Source of the DNA: Begonia masoniana
Lineage: Eukaryota > Streptophyta > Magnoliopsida > Cucurbitales > Begoniaceae
NCBI GenBank assembly: GCA_022432975.1
Contig: CM039510.1
Span: 10,198,414-10,262,413 of the forward strand
Reading direction: 5' to 3'
DNA length: 64,000 nucleotides
Under the pieces are notes generated by a model. That model ran no database searches. It was not told where the DNA came from and was given only the letters and a program-made list of their open reading frames with translations. Position 1 is the stretch's first letter. Each line of letters opens with the position of its first letter. A program made the position numbers and the translations under genes. Positions 23,444-35,384 of the stretch are shown piece after piece.

Positions 23444-25805
23444 TGTGACGACCCTCATTCTATACCCATAAATTCCCGTAAAATTTTTCATTTTATAACA
23501 TTAAGTAATTTCAACTTCAAAGGCTTTAAATCGAAATCTAATTTATTGAAATTGTCTTGAAAATCATTTAAAGAAAACATATTAAATAATAGAAAACATT
23601 TGGCCAAATAGTCGTGGGCAAAAAGGGCATTTCGCCCAGAATTTGTGTAGCCGATCGATCGGCCATTTCAGCCGATCGATCGGCTGTCACAAAAATATGG
23701 GGGCGATCAATCGCCTCCGTATCAGCCGATCGATCAGCCATTTCAGCCGATCGATCGGCTGTTACAAAAATATGGGGGCGATCAATCGCCCCGTATCAGC
23801 CGATCGACCCTTGGCGATCGATCGGCTATCTCTCTGAGTAGCCATATCTCGCCGATCGATCGCCCTCCCAGGCGATCGATCGGCGACCTCTCTGGATTTT
23901 GGAAATCCAAAGAGCGCCTTCCTTCCCTTTCCCTTTCTTTCCTCCTGCACAACACACCCACCACAACTCTTTTTCCATTACCATCACTTTAACATATCAA
24001 AACCCTACTACATTTCTCATTCCACTACCCTCTTACATTTCCCATTCCAAAATCACCCAAAAACCCACTCGAAACATATTTAAAATGTAGTAAAATTTCA
24101 CAAAAATGAACTGCGTGGTTCGGTTTAAAAACTGATCAATTCCTTCTGTTTAAAAGAGCAGTTCCAGTAAAACTTTAAAATCAACATTATCACTTAGACT
24201 TTACAATTTATCCATAAACCATTTTTATTGTAAGTTTCTAAGCTAATTCACCAAAATACATATCTATACAATTTCTATCCATCTCTAGCCCAAATACCTT
24301 TACGTCTTCCCCCACAGGTGAAAATTATGCGTCGACTACCCAGCACGCTCCCACGGGCATCCTCCTTCAATCTGTACGTTCGTCTGGTAGAGGGACGTAT
24401 TCCTCACCTATCTTGATATCACCTACACCATAAAGATGCCTATGAGATAAAATCTCAGTAAATTCTACGTAAATGTTTATGCATGAACATGTATATGCTA
24501 TGCTATGAAATAATCCGTCCATGTCAATTCATATTTCAGTACGTGTCAGTCTATGGTTATCAGAAACGCTCAACAGATGGATAAGGCACGTCAAGCGGTT
24601 AGACAGCCCACACCATCTGAAGGGAGGAAAACCCGCTCACCACGGAACGCCAGGTCTGAACCTCATCCCAATAACCCCATGCCATGGTTGTTTATATGAT
24701 ACTTTACTTGCCTTTACATGTCTTTTCTTTACATGAAATCAATGTGTAAATTCTTTTTCATGACGTTTTGAAAACCATGATGCATAAACAGTTCAATACG
24801 TGATATAAACATATAAATATATATAACGAGAATACGATCAAAATATCACAATACATAACCTATAAAACGACTAAACCTACACTACCCAACCATAGCATTT
24901 AAACACACAAATCAACAAGTATCCTCGACACATTTCCGACGTATGGTGTAGGCCAATCGGCCACAGTAAGTCACGAAAACTTACCTCGCGTCTGTAGCAC
25001 ACCGAGCTCCGTCCACGAGCGTTGTTCACCTAAAACATTTCACAACACACGACATTAAACCGAGCCTAAATCATCGAACTTTGAAAACTAACGGAACTCC
25101 TAGTTAAAGGAAATTTCCTAAAACTCTATTCTAACTCATCGAGGCATTTCATCGAGCAATTCGAGCTCGTGAATTCCTAATCTCTATTAATGGAGTTTCT
25201 AAGTTATCCAACAACCAAAAACTCTAATATTCATCCATAAACCTACTAACTACGTCCAATAATCGCTAATACATCATTAGAGGTGTAATCACGGTAAACC
25301 TATCAATTTCAAACCTAAATCCACGTTTTTGACAAAACCCTAACGAAACCCTAACCGTATAACTCTGTGAAAACCAAATCTAACGTTCGAAAACTATAGA
25401 ATCTTACCTAGGGTTGTGATTGGAGAAGAAAACGTGAAGAACGGAAGTCGATTGGAGGAGTGTATGTCGCCGGAGGAAGGAATCGCGTGAGAGGGAGAGG
25501 GGGAAATCGCCGAGAGAAATTGGAAGAAATGACATTATGAAAATCGTGGGAGGGGGAGGGAGTTATGAAATTATATAAAATTTGACTTGGCAAATTACCA
25601 TTCTGCCATTTCAATTGATTCTCTATCTATTTCGTTATTTAACTACCGATTCGGTTTCTCCAAATTTTCTTATTTCACCAAAAATTCCAGTTTATTATTA
25701 GGGCTCTATTAAAACTTTCCGTTTGTAAAACAGACTTAATTGACATATTTACAAAAATACCATTATATATTAGAATAATAAAATCCCATAAAACCGAGTG
25801 TTACA
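23444..25805 (-). mobile_element. Solo LTR 'L4' in copy E1
   Basis: Plus strand TGTGACGACCC...CGAGTGTTACA, with a perfect TSD CATCC at 23439-23443 and 25806-25810. Length is 2362 bp. Orientation is minus, shown by the TGTAACACTCGG start on that strand and a splice-like GCGAG/GTAAGTTTTCG near 24990. Removing it reconnects the Gly/Arg-rich ORF of E1. The end adjoining 23444 matches the tail of the old LTR at 63170-63229. Confidence 0.92.
23640..23895. repeat. CGATCGATCGG palindrome cluster in L4
   Basis: Many copies of (C)CGATCGATCGGC and GGGCGATCAATCGCC in a semi-regular array (about 90 bp for the larger unit: AAAAATATGGGGGCGATCAA plus the flanking palindromes). Similar words are in L3 (about 18725) and in the 62.5-kb region. 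Confidence 0.85.
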
Positions 25806-26722
25806 CATCCAATTCAAAAGAAACAGAACAAAAGAAAACTGCTAAAGAGGTTCTTGAAAGTGGACCACACTTTATCAAAAAAGCAGTGGTTGAGTCATTA
25901 CTCACCTTATCAACAAAAGATATTGCTTTAAATAAAAAAGATGTCTAGTTCTTTAAGGAACAGTATATGGGTACTCAGCATTACATGGTAATCGAAGGAA
26001 AACTTCGTTATTACTATGAAGCTATACTCATAGAAACAAATTCAGCACACTTATATTGAAGAGGGAAACTTTAAATCCCCAATATCAAAATCAAAATGCT
26101 ATATTATCAGAATTATTCATCCGCAGGAATGGGGCTTATCTATATATGCGCCCGGAACAACAAAACATAATGAGAAAAAGTATAATTACTGGGACTATAT
26201 TCAAGCATGGTCCTATGTATTTATATATCAAAATTTGGTAAGATCTCATTCATGGTTTTTTACCATCAACCCGGAGATTCTACAAAAGGAAGACAAATTT
26301 CCAAACTAGTTTCTTCATTGGTGGTAGACTCCTGCACCAGAAATCAGTATATTTCCAACAAAATTACAAGATTTATTCAAAAATTGGTGTCAATATCATC
26401 CTGATATTGCAAACAAAAGTATTTTTATTAGCCAAGAACTACTCTGGTTTTGTACAGAGTTTCAAATAAATTGGATCTGGCTCTGGAGTCTCGATATGGA
26501 TAAGGACCATTTGGGAATTCCATAAATTCTAAGGAGCTTTTATATCAAATGGTGGTCCCGCTTTGATCTAGAAGCGTGTTATTCAAAAATTACCACCGCT
26601 ATTCAAAATTACAAAAATGAAAAGGCAAAAGAAAAATTCACCTGTGATGAAACTAGTTCAGCAAATTTTATTTAACAAATGAAAAATATTATTCAAAAAC
26701 AGTTTCCTAATTTGAGTCTCGG
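25806..26722 (+). pseudogene. Copy E1: Gly/Arg-rich ORF downstream of RNase H, continued
   Basis: Continues the ORF begun at 23356 (MATPF) and broken by L4; parallel to 40604-41600 in copy E3. Function unknown. It has several stops and a missing segment relative to E3. The codons at about 26123-26132 (CCGCAGGAATGG) are intact here but mutated to a stop in E3, so each copy has decayed independently. It ends at 26722, where a composite LTR interrupts. Confidence 0.65.
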
Positions 26723-27845
26723 TGTAATACCCTGGAAAATTTTTAACGATTTAAGTTAATAAATTCGGTTGAACTAATCGGTTAATTAATTTGTGTTCAA
26801 GTATTCTAATTGGAGAACTTAAGTCGTGTACGGGGTGAGGGTCAGTTTACGAAAAATTTATAATTGAAGGACAAAATTTAATAAGGTTTTGAAGAGGTCG
26901 AATGTACGGGAGGGCAAAACGGTAAATGTTATTTTTATTAATGTTTTAATAGGAAATAGTTTTATTTTTTTTTTTAAACAACAGAATGCTTCGAAGAAGC
27001 CATTCTGTCGTTCGAGCGCCGAAGACCCGAAAAGAGAAGGGAGATGCGAGCGGCGATTGGCGGTCTGTTCACTGCGTTTTTTCGGCGTTCTCTGGCCAGA
27101 CGACATCGGCGATTCTACGGCTGCCTTTTTCGGCCATCTTCGCGCATAGGACCGAACAGTAAGTCCTCTTTTTGCCCCATTTTCAGTTCTGTTCGTGGCC
27201 GAGGGTGACGAGCTGGTTTGAGCTCCGATCACTGGTCGAAATTGGTTGCTTCCGTCGTGGGTTTGTCGAACCTTGGACCGGCTATGGTCGCCTAGCTGTG
27301 AAGAGCCCTGTTTGGGCAAAAATCAGCCAGCCCTATTCGGGCATTTCGAGTTTTTGTTGTGTGTAGCCTCCGGATTTCGGTTAGATTATGCTAATTGAGG
27401 GTAAATGTGGTTGATTAGTGAGTAAATGAGTGAAAATTGACGAAAAACCGAAAGAGGGAATTTTGAACCTTAAGGCCCGGTTTTGTTTTTGGGGGTTTTG
27501 ACCTAGCTACGTTTATTTGTTTTAAATTTCCTTTTGGTAGGTTAAACTAGTTTATTAGAGGAGTACGTGGCCGCTAGAATCATTCGATTCCGTTAGCCGA
27601 CGCAAAAGTTATGCGTGTCTGAAGTTTTGAGACGTTTTTTACCAAACCCAAATTAGTGACCCGTTTAGTTGGGTTTTAGTTGGGTTAGGCTAGAAATAGT
27701 AGTTTGAGAGTATATTGGTGAATGTAAACTGGATTTTAATGATGTTTGAATTTTTGTCTTAGGTAGAGCCGTAGGTAGACAGGGAATTGAGCATCCTCAG
27801 TGAGCTAGAACGCTAGGTAAGTAGTAGTGTGGGTGTAAGTGCTTG

Positions 27846-28058
27846 TAAGTGCTAGTAGCTCAAGTGGTACTCCTCACTTGTACCCCATGTACTAGTCCCT
27901 GAGGTTCTGGGTTCGAGTGGGGGGGAAGACAAAAACCCTCTTCAGGGGAGGGAAGATCGTGAGTACACGTGTACCGCCCTTCGGGGACCCACGTGGCAGC
28001 AGCCAATCGGTGGGAACTGCACGACTTGGGCCTGCGGGAACGGGGTCCAGGCCGTTAC
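27846..28058 (+). mobile_element. tRNA-derived SINE-like block
   Basis: TAGCTCAAGTGG resembles a Pol III A box and, about 50 bp on, GGTTCGAGTGG resembles a B box, the spacing of tRNA-headed SINEs. No clear poly(A/T) tail or TSD is visible; the block ends in CAGGCCGTTACA, an LTR-like end. It may be a SINE fused to an LTR fragment. Confidence 0.45.
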
Positions 28059-29169
28059 ATCCAAAGTCTTCCTGTTATTTTAAACGTCCAAAGTTATTGT
28101 CCATGATAACGTCGTCCAATGTTCAATTGTCCACAGTACTCGCCCGACGAGTAATTGTTTGAAGTATTTGGCTAAGTGTCAAACATCCATTCTGCCTTCT
28201 ATTTTCAACATTCATTATGTCTACTGTTTTTGTCTTTTAGTGTAAACGTCCACGGACTCCTGTGTCCACTGATTCTGCTTTGTATTTTAAACGTCCAGAT
28301 TCTGGTTTGTATTTTTAAACGTCCACAACCGTTTTGATTTTAAACGTCCACGGCTTCTATTTGTCCACAAATTCTGTCTTTAATTTTAAATGTCCACAGT
28401 TTTCAATTGTCCACAGCTCCTGATCGTCCACAGCTTCTACCATTCACTGTAGCTTTCCACAGTATATCTTCCAGTTTATATTTCTCATTTTTATTAAGTC
28501 TTCCACTGCATGTCTGTCGTCTATTCTGTCTTCTTTTCTAAAACGTTCAAAGTATTCTGTTTTTCCTGTTTTCATTTCTCTGTCTTCCTGCACTCGTTCA
28601 GAGTACTCATTTAGATTTTTATGTTCTTGTTTTATTCTGTTTATTTACTCCAATCCACCATTTATGTTTCCTGTCTTAATTCTGTCATTTATTTCCGAAG
28701 TCCGATTTTAATGCCTTCCAACTCTAAGCATGTCATCCACTTTATATCATGTCTTCCATTATTTATGTCTCCCTGTTTTCACATCTTCAGATTCTGAATT
28801 TTTCTTCCTTCTGTTTTTATGTATTTCTATCCTGTCTTCTAACTAATCTGTCATCCGATTCTCATTCTGACTCCTGTCGTCCATTTCTGTTCTTTTTTTC
28901 ATTTTATGCCTTTGATCTTATGTTTGACCATTTTAAATGTTCAAAGAGTTCTTGTATTCCGGTCTTCAATTCTAAAGAGGGTTTTTCTATGTTTCTTCCT
29001 GTTGTCTTCGGTCTTCTATCACTGTAGTCCAAATTTTAATAAGTCTTCTGATTTCCTGTTTTTCGATTTTGTGTTCTGTTAAAGTTTAAAAGTAAAGTTC
29101 AAAAAAAAATGTCACGTTTTAATGTCTGGAGTGATGCTCCTTGGCCCGGGTCGGGTTCGGGGCTGTCAC
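28059..29169 (+). mobile_element. LTR fragment homologous to L3, opposite orientation
   Basis: Contains many (T/A)AACGTCCA and TTGTCCACA words, the reverse complement of the GTGGACGTTTA repeats of L3. It ends ...GGGGCTGTCACA at 29169, equivalent to the start of L3 at 17569. The left side (28059) is truncated. Confidence 0.75.
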
Positions 29170-29284
29170 ACACCACAATTGTATGTATGTCGTGTGTCTT
29201 GTTCATGTTGTGGGTCGTAGGTACGTTTGTGATGTGTTGGGTATGTGGAGTCGTAGTTAGTTGGTTATGGTCAGCATGCATCAC

Positions 29285-30085
29285 ACACCACAGTTGTATG
29301 TATGTCGTGAGTCTTGTGCAGATTGTGGGTTAGTTGTACGTATGTTGTGAGTTTTGTGCAGGTTGTGGGTCAATTCTATGTAGGTTATGAGTCTTGTGCA
29401 AGTTGTGGGTCAATTGTACGTAGGTTGTGAGTCTTGTGCAGGTTGTGGGTCGGTTGTATGTAGGTTGTGAGTCTTGTGCAGGTTGTGGGTCAGTTGTACG
29501 TAGGTTGTGAGTCTTGCGCAGGTTATGGGTTAGTGGTATGTATGTTTTGAGTCTTGTGCAAGTTGTGGGTCAGTTGTATGTAGGTTGTGAGTCTTGTCCA
29601 GGTTGTGGGTCAATTGTATGTAGGTTGTGAGTCTTGTACAGGTTGTGGGTCAGTGGTATGTATGTTGAGTCTTGTGCAGGTTATAGGTAAGTTGTATGTA
29701 GGTTGTGAGTCTTGCGCAGGTTGTGGGTTAGTTGTACGTAGGTTGTGAGTCTTGCGCAGGTTGTAGGTCAGTTGTATGTAGGTTGTGAGTCTTGTGCAGG
29801 TTGTGAGTCAGTTGTACGTAGGTTGTGAGTCTTGTACAGGTTGTGGGTCAGTGGTATGTATGTTGTGAGTCTCGTGCAGGTTGTGGGTAAGTTGTATGTA
29901 GGTTGTGAGTCTTGCACAGGTTGTGGGTTAGTAGTACATATGTTGTGAGTCTTATGCAGGTTGTGGGTCAGTTGTATGCAGGTTGTGAGTCTTGTGCAGG
30001 TTGTGGGTCAGTTGTATGTATGTTGTGAGTCTTGTGCAGGTTGTTGGTCATTGTACGTAAGTTGTGAGTTTTGTGCACGTTGTGG
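29285..30085. repeat. 40-bp tandem array
   Basis: About 19-20 units of GGTTGTGAGTCTTGTGCAGG followed by TTGTGGGTCAGTTGTATGTA, with substitutions and a few indels (for example ~29660). Nearly free of adenine-rich words on this strand, G/T-biased. It lies downstream of a splice-like donor, as do arrays in the other LTRs. Confidence 0.9.
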
Positions 30086-30584
30086 GTCGTAGGTATGTAT
30101 GTGATGTGATATGTGGGTGCAGTTGTTGTGAGTACGTTATGGTCAGCATGCATCATGTTTTAAAAGCTACGTAAAATATTTTGAGCATGTTTTTAAGCAC
30201 GGAGGGAGAGTAGAGGAGGTGAGGTACGGTGTGGGCAGGCGACAGTGGGCTGGAGTGTGACTGTGGGCCCCGTTTTCAGTGGCTAGCTGGAGCGGTGGCG
30301 ACGTGCCGATGGCAGCGCGGTTTATCGACCGACTGTACCGGGACGTTGTGCTTCGAGTCGAGACAGTGGCTGAGATGTGACTTGTGGGCCTCATTTTCGG
30401 GGGCTAGCTGAAGCGGTGGCGACGTGCCGATGGCAGCGCGGTGTATCGACCGACTGTCTCGGACGGTTACATTTCGAGTCGGGACAGGGGGTTTTGGGTG
30501 TGACTTATGGGCCCCGTTCCTGAAGGAACCGGGACGGCAGTGATGTGCTGATAAATAATACGGTGTACGGACTGACTGCTCGAT

Positions 30585-33500
30585 GTGGTTGCATTCCAAA
30601 CCTCGGTGAGATGCGATACGGTGAGGTGATTACAATGTATGTAGAGACGTGCATGTGTTAGGATTGCATAACCAGTTTTCATGCTTCACGTTTATTTTCA
30701 GCACTCTACTTACCGAGCTTTAAGCTTACAGTGTGTGTTCTGTGGTGTAGGTACTGTTGGGAAGGAGGGTGAGTACCAAGAGCCTGATCCGAAGTAGATG
30801 GCAGTTGGTGACGTGCGACCAGGGCCCCGATTGATAGCAGTGTTAGGGCGACCTAACCCATGGAGCCATGGCACGGTGTTGATAGGGACTAGGACTTCTT
30901 TTTGTTTTTGTTATCGTGTGGGGGTATTGTGTATTCATTGTATATATTCATAGTTAAGGGTGATGTGTCGCCCTATACTGTGAATTTTCTTCGCTTATAT
31001 ATGATAGTACTTTATTTTCCCTCGTTACTGCTATTTGAAGATTTCGTATGCTGGATAGTTGAGTAGGAATATTCTGGATTGGTTGTGATTTTTTCGTTTG
31101 CAGGTACTTAGCATTTTGGGGGCGCCATTTTCAGGTGTTACTCTGTCAAAATTTTTGGGGAGGATGTCGTGGTGCTTAACGGTTAGAATTAAGTGAAATT
31201 AGTGAGTCTAGGCAGCTAGGTAAGATATAAGAGAGCTTCGGGTGGTTAGTTTTAGATTTTGTTGCGTGAGTTTTATTGGAAGGTATTTCCAGTGTTAGAA
31301 GTTTAAGCGAATGAGATTAGGAGAACTTAGTGATTTAATGAAACAAGTATGACACGAGTGAAGTCTTCAGGAGACTTAACTTTAAATTTCGCTGCGTCCG
31401 TTTAGCTAAAATAGATTCCTTGCGTTAGTAGTTAAGTGGATGAGATAATAGTCAAAGGGAGTCGTTTAGCTCAGAGTAGTCCCTGTAGCGAATCGGGAAC
31501 CCGAGTGGGTTTTCGGGGCGTTACAGTTATGGTATCAAACTAGTCCTTGTGTGCAACGGGAACCCAGGTGGGTTTTCGGGGCGTTACACCAGGAGAACAA
31601 AAAATAAAATTTTTTGAAGCATTCAAAAATCAGTATCTTGCATCTGAACCTTTTGAAGCAAACTACAAAGTGATGATTCAATGCATTATGGATCTTTTTC
31701 TTTTATTGCAGGAGAATCACAACATCCAGCAGAAGATTATTTATCTGACGTTGATCTTTTTGAGTCCTTTATTGAATTATCCCAACAAAAGATTTCTCAC
31801 AAAGGAAAAATGAAAAATTCAAAAATGAATCGTCATACAGTATATTATTTAGATGATTTTCCTATTTCAAATCACAACCGCAGGAAGATTCCAATATGGC
31901 ACTGCCTAAATAGATATTTGCCTTTCAGACAAGAACAAATTGATCTGGTTGCATTCCAAACCTCGGTGAGATGCGATGCGGTGAGGTGATTACAATGTAT
32001 GTAGAGACGTGCATGTGTTAGGATTGCATAACCAGTTTTCATGCTTCGCGTTTATTTTCAACACTCTACTTACCGAGCTTTGAGCTTACAGTGTGTGTTC
32101 TGTGGTGTAGGTACTGTTGGGAAGGAGGGTGAGTACCAAGAGCCTGATCCGAAGTAGATGGCAGTTGGTGACGTGCGACCAGGGCCCTGATGATAGCAGT
32201 GTTAGGGCGACCTAACCCATGGAGCCATGGCACGGTGTTGATAGGGACTAGGACTCCTTTTTGTTTTTGTTATCAGTGTGGGGGTATTGTGTATTCATTG
32301 TATATATTCATAGTTAAGGGTGATGTGTCGCCCTATACTGTGAATTTTCTTCGCTTATATATGATAGTACTTTATTTTCCCTCGTTACTGCTATTTGAAG
32401 ATTTCGTATGCTGGATAGTTGAGTAGGAATATTCTGGATTCGGTTGTGATTTTTTCAGTTTGCAGGTACTTAGCATTTTGGGGGCGCCATTTTCAGGTGT
32501 TACTCTGTCAAAATTTTTGGGGAGGATGTCGTGGTGCTTAACGGTTAGAATTAAGTGAAATTAGTGAGTCTAGGCAGCTAGGTAAGATATAAGAGAGCTT
32601 CGGGTGGTTAGTTTTAGATTTTGTTGCGTGAGTTTTATTGGAAGGTATTTCCAGTGTTAGAAGTTTAAGCGAATGAGATTAGGAGAACTTAGTGATTTAA
32701 TGAAACAAGTATGACACGAGTGAAGTCTTCAGGAGACTTAACTTTAAATTTCGCTGCGTCCGTTTAGCTAAAATAGATTCCTTGCGTTAGTAGTTAAGTG
32801 GATGAGATAATAGTCAAAGGGAGTCGTTTAGCTCAGAGTAGTCCCTGTAGCGAATCGGGAACCCGAGTGGGTTTTCGGGGCGTTACAGTTATGGTATCAA
32901 ACTAGTCCTTGTGTGCAACGGGAACCCAGGTGGGTTTTCGGGGCGTTACACCAGGAGAACAAAAAATAAAATTTTTTGAAGCATTCAAAAATCAGTATCT
33001 TGCATCTGAACCTTTTGAAGCAAACTACAAAGTGATGATTCAATGCATTATGGATCTTTTTCTTTTATTGCAGGAGAATCACAACATCCAGCAGAAGATT
33101 ATTTATCTGACGTTGATCTTTTTGAGTCCTTTATTGAATTATCCCAACAAAAGATTTCTCACAAAGGAAAAATGAAAAATTCAAAAATGAATCGTCATAC
33201 AGTATATTATTTAGATGATTTTCCTATTTCAAATCACAACCGCAGGAAGATTCCAATATGGCACTGCCTAAATAGATATTTGCCTTTCAGACAAGAACAA
33301 ATTGATCTGGTTGCATTCCAAACCTCGGTGAGATGCGATGCGGTGAGGTGATTACAATGTATGTAGAGACGTGCATGTGTTAGGATTGCATAACCAGTTT
33401 TCATGCTTCGCGTTTATTTTCAACACTCTACTTACCGAGCTTTGAGCTTACAGTGTGTGTTCTGTGGTGTAGGTACTGTTGGGAAGGAGGGTGAGTACCA

Positions 33501-34668
33501 AGAGCCTGATCCGAAGTAGGTGGCAGTTGGTGACGTGCGACCAGGGCCCTGGATGATGGCAGTGTTAGGGCGACCTAACCCATGGAGCCATGGCACGGTG
33601 TTGATAGGGACTAGGACTCCTTTTTGTTTTTGTTATCATGTGGGGGTATTGTGTATTCATTGTATATATTCATAGTTAAGGGTGATGTGTCGCCCTATAT
33701 TGTGAATTTTCTTCGCTTATGTATGATAGTACTTTATTTTCCCTCGTTACTGCTATTTGAAGATTTCGTATGCTGGATAGTTGAGTAGGAATATTCTGGA
33801 TTCGTTGGGATTTTTTCATTTGCAGGTACTTAGCATTTTGGGGGCGCCATTTTCAGGTGTTACTCTGTCAAAATTTTTGGGGAGGATGTCGTGGTGCTTA
33901 ACGGTTAGAATTAAGGAAAATTAGTGAGTCTAGGCAGCTAGGTAAGATATAAGAGAGCTTCGGGTGGTTAGTTTTAGATTTTGTTGTGTGAGTTTTATTG
34001 GAAGGTATTTCCAGCGTTGGAAGTTTAAGCGAATGGGATTAGGAGAACTTAGTGATTTAATGAAACCAGTATGGCATGAGTGAAGTCTTCAGGAGACTTA
34101 ACTTTAAATTTCGCTTCGTCTGTTTAACTAAAATGGATTCCTTGCGTTAGTAGTTAAGTGGATGAGATAGTAGTCAAAGGGAGTCGTTTAGCTCAGAGTA
34201 GTCCCTGTAGCGAATCGGGAACCCGAGTGGTTTTCGAGGTGTTACAGTTATGGTATCAAACTAGTCCTTGTGCGCACTGGGAACCCAGGTTGGTTTTCGG
34301 GGCGTTACACCATGAGAACAAAAAATAAAATTTTTTGAAGCATTCAAAAATCAGTATCTTGCATCTGAACCTTTTGAAGCAAACTACAAAGTGATGATTC
34401 AATGCATTATGGATCTTTTTCTGTTATTGCAGGAGAATCACAAGATCCAGCAGAAGATTATTTATCTGACGTTGATCTTTTTGAGTCCTTTATTGAATTA
34501 TCCCAACAAAAGATTTCTCACAAAGGAAAAGGAAAAATTCAAAAATGAATCGTCATACAGTATATTATTTGGATGATTTTCCTATTTCAAATCACAACCG
34601 CAAGAAGATTCCAATATGGCACTGCCTAAATAGATATTTGCCTTTCAGACAAGAACAAATTGATCTAA
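30585..34668. repeat. Tandem triplication of a ~1.36-kb unit across the L5/E1 junction
   Basis: The unit is the last ~1.0 kb of L5 plus the next ~355 bp of E1. Copy 1 is about 30585-31945, copy 2 31946-33307, copy 3 33308-34668; only after copy 3 does E1 continue. Each breakpoint joins E1 ...TTGATCT to L5 GGTTGCATTCC, with little homology (GAT.TGG). Copies 1 and 2 are almost identical and copy 3 shows more differences, so it is recent. The unit includes the LTR/E1 insertion boundary, so it postdates L5. Confidence 0.95.
31511..31588 (+). other. LTR end - primer site - LTR end scar
   Basis: GGGCGTTACA ends one LTR, followed by GTTATGGTATCAAAC (an initiator tRNA-Met-like primer site) and then directly by a second LTR tail ending GGGGCGTTACA. 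The full internal region of an element has been lost between primer site and 3' LTR. Repeated in the tandem copies near 32870-32950 and 34230-34310. Confidence 0.75.
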
Positions 34669-34919
34669 TGCAATATTATGAGTATATTTGGAGTACAAAT
34701 GATCCTCAGAGCAAAGCCAATTTAAGTGCTCGTGCAGAAAAGCAAATTGAAAAATTTAGGCAACAAACTTTTTCTGTTGAAGATCTAGAGTTGTTTTATC
34801 AAAATCAAGAGTTAAGATCCAAGCAAAAGGTTTTACAGAAATCAGTCACTAGTTACAAAGAATATCGTGATGATTATTATAACAGTCACGACTATGAAGA
34901 TGGTCCTTATGAATTTTAA
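34312..34919 (+). pseudogene. Copy E1: end of the Gly/Arg-rich ORF and terminal ORF
   Basis: The first part (to about 34548) is the tail of the upstream ORF, with PAEDYLSDVDLFESF read in one frame. It ends in an ATGA overlap with the terminal ORF, which runs 34545-34919 (124 codons). The terminal ORF is basic/Gln-rich, with no recognised domain, and is paralleled by 41853-42203 in E3 and 40190-40300 in E2. Its tail in E1 (YNSHDYEDGPYEF) differs from the other copies. Function unknown. Confidence 0.6.
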
Positions 34920-35384
34920 AATATAGTCCTTGGCAAAGATTTATCAGATAAAATGGATTTAGAAGAAAATAATCCATGACAGGTTCAAGATACATGGAAC
35001 CTTATCAGAAGTCACCTCCAAAATGGCTAACTATGGATTGGCTTTATGTTAAAGCAGTAGCAAAAGAATCTGAGAAAGCATCAAACGACTTAGAACAAAG
35101 GTGGAACCCATGACAAAGGCTCCACAACCTATAAAACGTCATCCATGACGATTATGTTTTTTGTCTTTTTACTTTAGCTTCTCTATATAAAGGAGCCTTG
35201 TTTTCATTTATGCTTAAGTTTTTCGAGAGTTTGTCTTTGTAATCATAAAAACTCTTGCTCCCTCTAGTAGTGTGCTTTCTTTTGTAAGTTTTCTATTTCT
35301 ATATTTTAATGATATTTGGTGTGTTTCTGTTGTACATCATCTTATTATTCTTCTTTTGTTTGTCGATCGATTCTTCCCCCCTTT
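34920..35384 (+). promoter_or_regulatory. Copy E1 intergenic promoter/leader
   Basis: Contains an inverted TGACG pair (AACGTCATCCATGACGATT, about 35140), a TATA box (CTATATAAAGG, 35183-35193) about 45 bp further on, then the transcript leader ending CCCCCCTTTA at 35384. The same block lies in copy E2 (39735-40010, minus). The TGACG pair upstream of TATA recalls the as-1 element of the CaMV 35S promoter. The block stops one or two bases into where the primer site would begin. Confidence 0.7.

Larger units (their letters stand above)
26723..31588 (+). mobile_element. Composite LTR insertion 'L5' in copy E1
   Basis: Starts TGTAATACCCTGG at 26723 and ends GGGGCGTTACA at 31588. Flanks CTCGG and CCAGG are an imperfect 5-bp match (3/5), but the E1 sequence resumes exactly where it stopped, as judged against E3 near 41620. 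Inside are a tRNA-SINE-like block, a plus-oriented piece matching L3 (28059-29169, ending GGGGCTGTCACA), a 40-bp array, and a G+C-rich block that continues to the 3' end. Splice-like motifs CGCTAG/GTAAGTAG (about 27814) and GGTGTAG/GTACTG (about 30750) follow the common plan. Internal boundaries are not resolved. Confidence 0.7.

Noticed and set aside
26858..27366. Frames of 153 and 86 codons near the start of L5
   Set aside because: They overlap on opposite strands within an LTR leader, with low-complexity composition and no domain.
30167..30682. G+C-rich frames of 70-110 codons
   Set aside because: Located in the LTR body without domains; G+C-rich sequence has few stops by chance.
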